Source: Histomonas meleagridis
Lineage: Eukaryota > Parabasalia > Tritrichomonadida > Dientamoebidae
Reading direction: 5' to 3'
Assembly: GCA_020186115.1 (NCBI GenBank)
Contig: WSYJ01000186.1
Location: 2,215,501-2,279,500, forward strand
DNA: 64,000 nt
Shown here: one piece after another, positions 58,369 through 64,000 of the stretch
Numbering within the stretch: position 1 is the first letter of the stretch
Layout: each line of letters begins with the position of its first letter
Translations under genes and position numbers: made by a program
Notes under the pieces: model-generated
Told to the model about the DNA's origin: nothing
What the model saw: only the letters and a program-made list of their open reading frames with translations
Databases searched by the model: none

Positions 58369-58991
58369 AAATCGCAATCTGTTAGTAAATGTTTCTTTCT
58401 TTATTTGTTGGAATTTTTTTTATATATTATTTTTGTTTTTAATAGCAGCAAAGCTTTTGATGCTTAGAAATAATATTTTAAATAAATAATTAAGTGTTAT
58501 ATTTTTATTATATCTATTTATATTTATATATAGTAAATATTTCAAAAAATGTTTTAGATCTTAAAAAAATTATGAATACAAAAAATAATTAAAATAGAAA
58601 AGAACGCATTTCTGGAAGGAATATGGAACAAATTTAATACTCATATCATTAATTCTTTAAGGTTGATGATAATCTTCAAAGAATTAAAATCCGCTATTCG
58701 GTTTATTTGTCATGACAAACTGGGGAATCATGGCGGTTTTTTTATAAATTAACTTTTTTGAAAGAAAAAACAGGAAAATAAGGACATATAAGACAAATTA
58801 TTATTTCATATTTAAAAATTATTGAATATTAAGATAATCTCACCTATTTTTCATCACGAGATAAAATTTCAATAGATAGCGAATGAAATATTAATAGATT
58901 AAATTTTAAATGACCACCATTCAAAATTTAGAATAATCTCATAGAAATTAATCAACAAAAGTTAGTGAAAAATAGGCAGTTGAATCGATAG
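58369..58991. other. Intergenic region with palindrome and AACCGCC motif
   Basis: No gene is seen in about 620 bases. The 14-bp perfect palindrome TTTGTCATGACAAA lies at 58706-58719, followed by GGAATCATGGCGGTTTTTTT (58725-58744), whose minus strand carries AACCGCCATGATTCC, as at 30001-30013. Confidence 0.45.
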
Positions 58992-59630
58992 ATGGTTGAT
59001 CTTAGCCAATCAAACTCCGAGGTCAAGAAGATCCTTAAAATACTTGTTGTCGGTGAAATGGGCACAGGTAAAACTTCTCTTATTCGTCAGTATGTTCAAG
59101 GCTTCTTTTCAGAGTTTTATAAAACAACAATTGGTGTTGATTTCGCAAACAAAGAATATGTATGGGACCAAAGTACAAAAATAGACATTCAATTATGGGA
59201 TATTGCTGGTCAAGAGCGATATGGAAATATGACACATGTATATTATCAAGAAGCCTTCGCAGCTTTTGTTGTGTTTGATGTTACCAGGTTACCTACTCTC
59301 GAAGCAGTTACCGAGTGGAAGAAAGATATTGATTCAAAAGTTTTTACTTCAGAAGGAAAGCCAATTCCATGTATGCTTCTTGGAAACAAAATAGATATGT
59401 GCAAGGATGGCAAATGGGTTAAGTCGCAAGAAGAAATGGATGAGTTTGTCAAGGCAAACGGATTTATTGGCTTTTTCCCAACAAGTGCTCGTGAGGGAAC
59501 AAACATCGAACAAGCAGTCACTGAGCTAATAACTTATATTATGAACAACAAAATTGAACCTGCTGCTGAAGAAAAAGGTGTTGATCTCAAAGAAGTTCCA
59601 AAGAAGACTAAAACAGGATGTTGTAAGTGA
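58992..59630 (+). CDS. Rab-family small GTPase (Rab32/38-like)
   Basis: The 212-residue protein has P-loop GEMGTGKTS (21-29), switch I FYKTTIGVDFANKEY, switch II WDIAGQERYGNMTHVYYQEA, GNKID, and TSAREGTN. The switch II IAGQE in place of TAGQE, together with GNMT.VYY.EA.AAFVVFD and WKKDIDSKV, is characteristic of the Rab32/38 (and Rab29) group, which serves lysosome-related and mitochondrial membranes. The C-terminal GCCK carries the Cys-Cys pair for geranylgeranylation. No initiator was clearly identified, but ATG 58992 gives the normal N-terminal length. Confidence 0.95.
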   Translation: MVDLSQSNSEVKKILKILVVGEMGTGKTSLIRQYVQGFFSEFYKTTIGVDFANKEYVWDQSTKIDIQLWDIAGQERYGNMTHVYYQEAFAAFVVFDVTRLPTLEAVTEWKKDIDSKVFTSEGKPIPCMLLGNKIDMCKDGKWVKSQEEMDEFVKANGFIGFFPTSAREGTNIEQAVTELITYIMNNKIEPAAEEKGVDLKEVPKKTKTGCCK

Positions 59631-60066
59631 TATAAATCAACAATAGATAAAACACACACTAAAGTAAACTCTTTGCCAGTTCTTTCCTTTATATATATTC
59701 TTTCATGGGATCAAAACGCGTTTTTTGTGCATTGCACTTGCAAGAACCAGAAAAAGCGAACGAACTTTTTGTAAGAATAAAATTTTATTTCAGTGAATTA
59801 TCTTTTTTTTTTTGATAGCGAAATTCCGGTTTCGGTTCAGGCGTGACATGACCAAATTAGGATTCGAATTCTTTTGTCACTTCGAAAAAAATAATTTATT
59901 CATTTTTAATTAGTTTTTTCAGCTTCTCTCTGAAACAACTTTTTTAAAAACTTTTTTTTTTAGATTTAGGCTCATAAAGAAATTTTTTTGTGAAATATAT
60001 TATTCTAAAAACAATAATTAACAACTAAAAATATGTTTATTTCTACAAACATTAATAACAGGTAAT
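59631..60066. other. Intergenic region between convergent genes
   Basis: No gene is seen. It contains two T-runs and an atypically GC-richer patch around 59820-59850 (GAAATTCCGGTTTCGGTTCAG), otherwise AT-rich. Confidence 0.4.
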
Positions 60067-61113
60067 CTAATTTTCGTCTCCGCTTCCATCTGAGTATTCA
60101 TACTCAAGTTTAGATTGTGATGTCAGAAGCATTAAAGCCCTTTCTTCACCACCGTTTTTCTCTGCAAAGTCGACCATTTCCTGATAAGAGTTAAAGTGAG
60201 TGATTGGTTGTAATCCGAAATATTTTGATCTTCTGAAATTAATTGCATCGACTCCAAGAACTCTAAATACGAACTTGAAGCACGTGTTGTACCATAGCGA
60301 TGGACGATTACCATTATGGCCTCCATCGAACTTTATGAATTGCTTATCTTTATTTGAATATGCATTAAAAACTTGTTCTCCCTGGATAAAGGGTATAAAC
60401 TTGTCATCCACGGCATGACCTAAAACAAGAGGCGCTCTTCGTGGAAGTTTGGCATATTCTATTGGAATAACACTGTCAATATCAAATCCGGCAATATCTT
60501 TTATGTTGAGTTTAAGCCACCAAACAAGTGGCGGAATGAAGACCTTTGGAACACCAAAATCAGATGCAATAGAGTAACATAGGTCTGTAAGAGTTGAAAA
60601 TGTTGAATCCGCAATAATCCCTTTGACATGAGAGTGATCCGCCATTATGGATGAAATAGCACCCATAGATCTTCCCCATATAACAAAAGGACCAAGATTA
60701 AATGTAATCATTAATTGTTTCATTAAAAATGATACATCTTTAGATTCGTAATATCCCAAAGAAACATACTCGCCACCACTGTCCCCACAACCCGCACAAT
60801 CATAAAGAAATACTGAAATACCGTATTTGCATAAATTGGGTATTAAAAAAAGTCCTTCGCTTTGCGAAGAAGCATTTCCATGCATGAATATTACACACGG
60901 ACCACCATCTAAAATTTCGCGTTTTGACTCAATATATATAGATCCGATTATTTTTTGGTTTCGAGGATTTGTGAAATTGATTGGCTGTCGAATATATTCA
61001 ATTCCGTTGTTAGATTTAAGGTATATTGGTAAAGAATCGAGTTTATATGTATTTCGAGGAGGACGTACAATCGCATTTACTGCTTGTTGTGCTAGATTAC
61101 TTAATTGATTCAT
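60067..61113 (-). CDS. Alpha/beta hydrolase (ABHD17/BEM46-like)
   Basis: The 348-residue enzyme starts at ATG 61113. The fold signature is clear: FMHGNASS (oxyanion region), YDCAGCGDSGGEY, nucleophile elbow IWGRSMGAISS (Ser about 149), acid HAVDDKFIP (Asp about 237), and catalytic His in FDGGHNGNRPSLW (about 265). These wordings are those of ABHD13/ABHD17/BEM46 serine hydrolases, some of which remove palmitate from proteins. The N-terminal ~30 residues are polar, with no clear membrane anchor, and the family's Cys-rich palmitoylated start is not seen. Substrate is unknown. Confidence 0.92.
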   Translation of the reverse strand: MNQLSNLAQQAVNAIVRPPRNTYKLDSLPIYLKSNNGIEYIRQPINFTNPRNQKIIGSIYIESKREILDGGPCVIFMHGNASSQSEGLFLIPNLCKYGISVFLYDCAGCGDSGGEYVSLGYYESKDVSFLMKQLMITFNLGPFVIWGRSMGAISSIMADHSHVKGIIADSTFSTLTDLCYSIASDFGVPKVFIPPLVWWLKLNIKDIAGFDIDSVIPIEYAKLPRRAPLVLGHAVDDKFIPFIQGEQVFNAYSNKDKQFIKFDGGHNGNRPSLWYNTCFKFVFRVLGVDAINFRRSKYFGLQPITHFNSYQEMVDFAEKNGGEERALMLLTSQSKLEYEYSDGSGDEN

Positions 61114-61624
61114 CTGATTTCGGACATGTGATGTAAAACCAAAAACAACATAAACAATTCAAAATTACCTTCCTCCGAAGAAATAATAAAATCATTAACC
61201 TGTTTTGATTGCTTAGATTTGAACTAACATTTGTATATAATCAAAAATATTGCCTCAATTACTTTAACTTTAATTCGAGTAATTTCAAAAATCTAAAATG
61301 ATAATCAAATTTTCATTTTTTTTACGCATTTCATGCAACAACATTAGAAATAACATTATATAATGTACCCATATTGATATTTAAAAATGAATAAACTATA
61401 AAAAATTTCATATTAATATTCACTCTCATAAAGGAAAATTCAACAATGCATATATGAGAACAAGATTTCATTAATTTTAGTTAAATCATAATAAATTTAA
61501 TTCAAATACTAAAATTCAATCGTAAGGTATGTAATAATATAGAGAACAAAATAGTTAAGCTTTGTGTTACTGTTTATTTCTTAATCAGGTTTGGGATTTT
61601 TAAGGAAAAAAATTATTCCATGTT
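61114..61624. other. Divergent intergenic region
   Basis: No gene is seen in about 510 bases of AT-rich DNA serving two divergent genes. Confidence 0.4.
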
Positions 61625-62299
61625 ATGTCACTTTTTAAATTGGAAGATATTCTCAACCAAAAAACACAAAACATTAAAAATCAATTTGGAATCACTCAAG
61701 CCATAATGGACATGAGTGATGACCCTATTGAAGTCATGAATGCTGACGATTTACCACCGTTAATTCCTACTAATGATGATAAAAAAATCAAAATTTCACA
61801 TGGTTCTCCAATAAAAAAAGCCACACGTAAACGCAAAAAGCAAAAGCAAGAAGAAAATGATGATTTGCCTTTTAAAGAAATTACAGAGTTTCAAGAAAAT
61901 GATTCCAAACCGATCCGAAAAAAATCAAAACCTAAAACAGAAAAACAGTCCAAAAAAAGCGAGGTGCTGCCGAGAAAGAAAAGAAGTAATGTAAAAAAGA
62001 AAGAACAGCCAAATCATGGAAAACAAGCTAAAATTTTTAATTTTGGGGAAATACAAAATGCTAAAGTGGTATCAAGTGATCCCAAGTATGAAGTTGTTTT
62101 AAAAATTTACTATTTTTTTAATCGAAAAAAATCCATTCCAACAATTTTAGAAGCAATTCATTCAGAAGCAGGTGATTTAAGAAGAACAATTATCAAACTC
62201 ACAAATGATTCATACTTTGTTGATGAAGACTCAATAGACTTCAGCTTTTCATCAATTATAACTGAAGATGAAGATGAATTAATCGAATACTTCAAATAA
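61625..62299 (+). CDS. Basic, probably nuclear protein of unknown function
   Basis: The 224-residue protein begins at ATG 61625 (MSLFKLEDILNQK). Residues 55-130 are very basic and disordered, with several nuclear-localisation-like clusters (KKATRKRKKQKQ, RKKSKPK, PRKKRSNVKKK). The C-terminal 75 residues look folded, VLKIYYFFNRKKSIPTILEAIHSEAGDLRRTIIKL, possibly a small helical domain, and end in an acidic stretch (ITEDEDELIEYFK). I do not recognise a family; DNA or chromatin binding is a guess from charge alone. Confidence 0.7.
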   Translation: MSLFKLEDILNQKTQNIKNQFGITQAIMDMSDDPIEVMNADDLPPLIPTNDDKKIKISHGSPIKKATRKRKKQKQEENDDLPFKEITEFQENDSKPIRKKSKPKTEKQSKKSEVLPRKKRSNVKKKEQPNHGKQAKIFNFGEIQNAKVVSSDPKYEVVLKIYYFFNRKKSIPTILEAIHSEAGDLRRTIIKLTNDSYFVDEDSIDFSFSSIITEDEDELIEYFK

Positions 62300-62957
62300 A
62301 AAAAATGGCGTTTAATTATATGTAATTTAATAAAAATTATATTTAACTAATAAATTTTCATTCATATTTCCTTTCATTTTAGTTTTTAATGGGAACCATT
62401 CCAGCCGCCGATATTTGAGTGGACTATAGTCAAATGATTAATCATTTGAATAGTTTATATGTACATTCCTCGAGAAATTCCTTTACACACAAAATATTTT
62501 GTCATATGGTTGATGTGACGGTATATATAGCAATAATGCAGAGCAAAGATTTTGTATTTGGTTTGGCAAGTAAATTTTTTTTATTACTTTTTTAAGCATG
62601 ATCGTTTTTTCTTCTGAAAAGAAACTTATATCAAAAAGTGGGAGTTGGGTAGTGAATTATTCCTTCATTTTTGTATATTATACAAATTCAACATATGAAT
62701 ATAAACCATCATTTCAAATGAAAATTTTTATAAAGTCAAATTCAAAAATTTATCTGTACAAAATAATATTTATCTATTAATTAAAAGACTGAAGGCCATT
62801 ATAAGTTAATTTGATTAATATGATCTAATATTATAAAATGAACAATTTTTTTTAGAAAAATAACCACAAAGAATCGAAAAACGTTTAGAGTTCAATTACA
62901 CGAAATTTGTCATATGTTAATCTCGATTTTTGTGTAGTTTACAATAAATCACAACAA
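62300..62957. other. Intergenic region
   Basis: No gene is seen in about 660 bases. Frames of up to 60 codons (62598-62780) lack motifs. TTGTGTAGTTTACAATAAATCACAACAA precedes the next ATG. Confidence 0.4.
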
Positions 62958-64000
62958 ATGGGTGCTGCGGGAACTATAGTTGCAAAACCATTCGCTTCAA
63001 TGGATCCAATCAAAGACGTTGAAACATTTATGGATGGTGACGAAGTTAATTTTGATGATTTTGCAGATCCTAAATTTTGGTCAGAATTTTACATTGCTCA
63101 ACTAATGCCATGCGGTGAAAAGTCTTTGACCAAGCATAATGTGTTATATGTTTCTTCGGCAGTCGTTAATAATTTATTTTTTAATTGTTATGAGCACATA
63201 ACAGACGTTCAAAAATTCCTTAACATTATGATTCATGCATCTGTTAAACCAGATAGAGCAAATGATGATATTGAGCAACGTTTTCAACAGTATGTTTTCT
63301 ATGGTCAATGTCGTGAAATTTGTTATTCCATTAATTCTGTTTATCAAAATTCTCGGTTAAGAAACACGTTTGATTTTCTCAATATCTCCGCACAATCTTG
63401 TGGCCAAATTTTCAAAGCTGTTGAACTTCTGCCAAAGCTATATAAAAATAGTAATTTATTTAAAAACATCAAAGGCGATCAAAATGCAAGGTCGCTGGAA
63501 GATTTTTTCAGAAGCTTTTCACCATTACCAGCACTTACACCACCAATACCAAGTTTTTATACTGATCAATGGACGCAATTCAAAAATGTGCATTTAACGA
63601 GCAGTTATTATGTCAACACAATAACCAGCAATGGCGAATTTCTCTTCTTTGTCAGTGGAATTCGCATATATTATTTTTCATTATCAAATACCTCATGTTT
63701 ACATCAACAAAATAGTGTTATTATTCAAGAATTAGTTAATCGGAATGATTCAAACTTTTCATGTTTTGCTAGCAAAGCTTATTTATATCTCCAAAAATCA
63801 GATTATGTTATTCGAATATCAATTCGAACTTTATTAATCAAACAAGAGATTGGTATCAAAGATGTTCAAATGATCAAAAGTTCTAATTCAGGTTCATTTG
63901 TTTATGCATCTGATGGTATTACATGTGTTGAAGTCAGTAACAATGGTTTAATGAACTTAGCGAATGTTGAAACTTTAGAAACATATAATTCATTATTATG
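62958..64000 (+). CDS. Large hypothetical protein, 5' part only
   Basis: From ATG 62958 the frame is open for 347 codons to the window edge, so the gene is truncated on the right. The start MGAAGTIVAKPF fits N-myristoylation (Gly2, Thr6). Residues about 40-190 are helical (FWSEFYIAQLMPCGEKSLTKH; VQKFLNIMIHASVKPDRAND). From about 195 the pattern is beta-rich with repeated hydrophobic strands (FKNVHLTSSYYVNTITSNGEF, LFFVSGIRIYYFSLSN, FVYASDGITCVEVS), like blades of a beta-propeller. I do not recognise the family. Codon use matches neighbouring genes and no stop interrupts it. Confidence 0.8.
   Translation, partial: MGAAGTIVAKPFASMDPIKDVETFMDGDEVNFDDFADPKFWSEFYIAQLMPCGEKSLTKHNVLYVSSAVVNNLFFNCYEHITDVQKFLNIMIHASVKPDRANDDIEQRFQQYVFYGQCREICYSINSVYQNSRLRNTFDFLNISAQSCGQIFKAVELLPKLYKNSNLFKNIKGDQNARSLEDFFRSFSPLPALTPPIPSFYTDQWTQFKNVHLTSSYYVNTITSNGEFLFFVSGIRIYYFSLSNTSCLHQQNSVIIQELVNRNDSNFSCFASKAYLYLQKSDYVIRISIRTLLIKQEIGIKDVQMIKSSNSGSFVYASDGITCVEVSNNGLMNLANVETLETYNSLL

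Overview
The window reads as a piece of an AT-rich, gene-dense protist nuclear genome, most likely a parabasalid, with Tritrichomonas the best guess. Reasons: intronless eukaryotic genes (Rab, ARF, RFC, ORC1, eS30, cofilin); very short 5' leaders with a trichomonad-type initiator (TCAC/TT..) only a few bases before the ATG; many stop codons of the form TAAA; and families typical of trichomonads: BspA-like surface protein, papain-like protease, R2R3 Myb, LRR-PP2C, and ankyrin proteins with the trichomonad N-terminal domain. No operons and no spliceosomal introns with the known trichomonad signals were seen. The genus is inferred, not proven.

Layout. 1-8 kb: a Raptor (TORC1) homologue, a coiled-coil protein, tRNA-Glu and an unknown protein. 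8-12.5 kb: decayed DNA, a cathepsin-L-like protease, a small membrane protein, an ankyrin relic and structured inverted repeats. 12.5-17.6 kb: a UvrD-type helicase, a 42-unit 39-bp minisatellite with higher-order structure, and a metallophosphoesterase. 18-28 kb: LRR-PP2C phosphatase, an RFC small subunit, a divergent Hsp70 with an acidic repeat tail, and a Sel1-repeat protein with an RGG insert. 28-35 kb: ARF, a DUF3737 beta-helix protein of probable bacterial origin, a large ankyrin pseudogene and a Myb factor. 35-43 kb: a candidate SYCP2-like meiotic axis protein, a pseudokinase, eS30, cofilin and a PPP phosphatase. 43-54 kb: tRNA-Thr, a large helical protein, a tail-anchored coiled-coil protein with 10-residue repeats, an ORC1-like ATPase and a BspA-like protein. 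54-64 kb: a three-domain purine nucleoside phosphorylase fusion, a second PPP phosphatase, a Rab32-like GTPase, an ABHD17-like hydrolase, a basic protein, and a gene running off the right edge.

Themes. Signalling is well represented: TORC1 scaffold, PP2C, two PPP phosphatases, a pseudokinase, and Rab/ARF GTPases. Chromosome biology is also represented: RFC, ORC1, helicase and the SYCP2-like protein. Myb-type boxes (AACCGTT/AACGGTT) sit just upstream of many genes, and an extended form (TAAACGGTTTTGAC) precedes three chromosome-biology genes. The most striking items are the triple PNP fusion, in which one domain keeps the catalytic residues and another keeps the loop that normally completes a neighbouring active site, and the SYCP2-like axis protein.

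Starts were moved to in-frame ATG codons wherever the longest open frame began with a non-ATG codon or ran through a tRNA. All functional calls come from reading motifs by eye; no database search was run.
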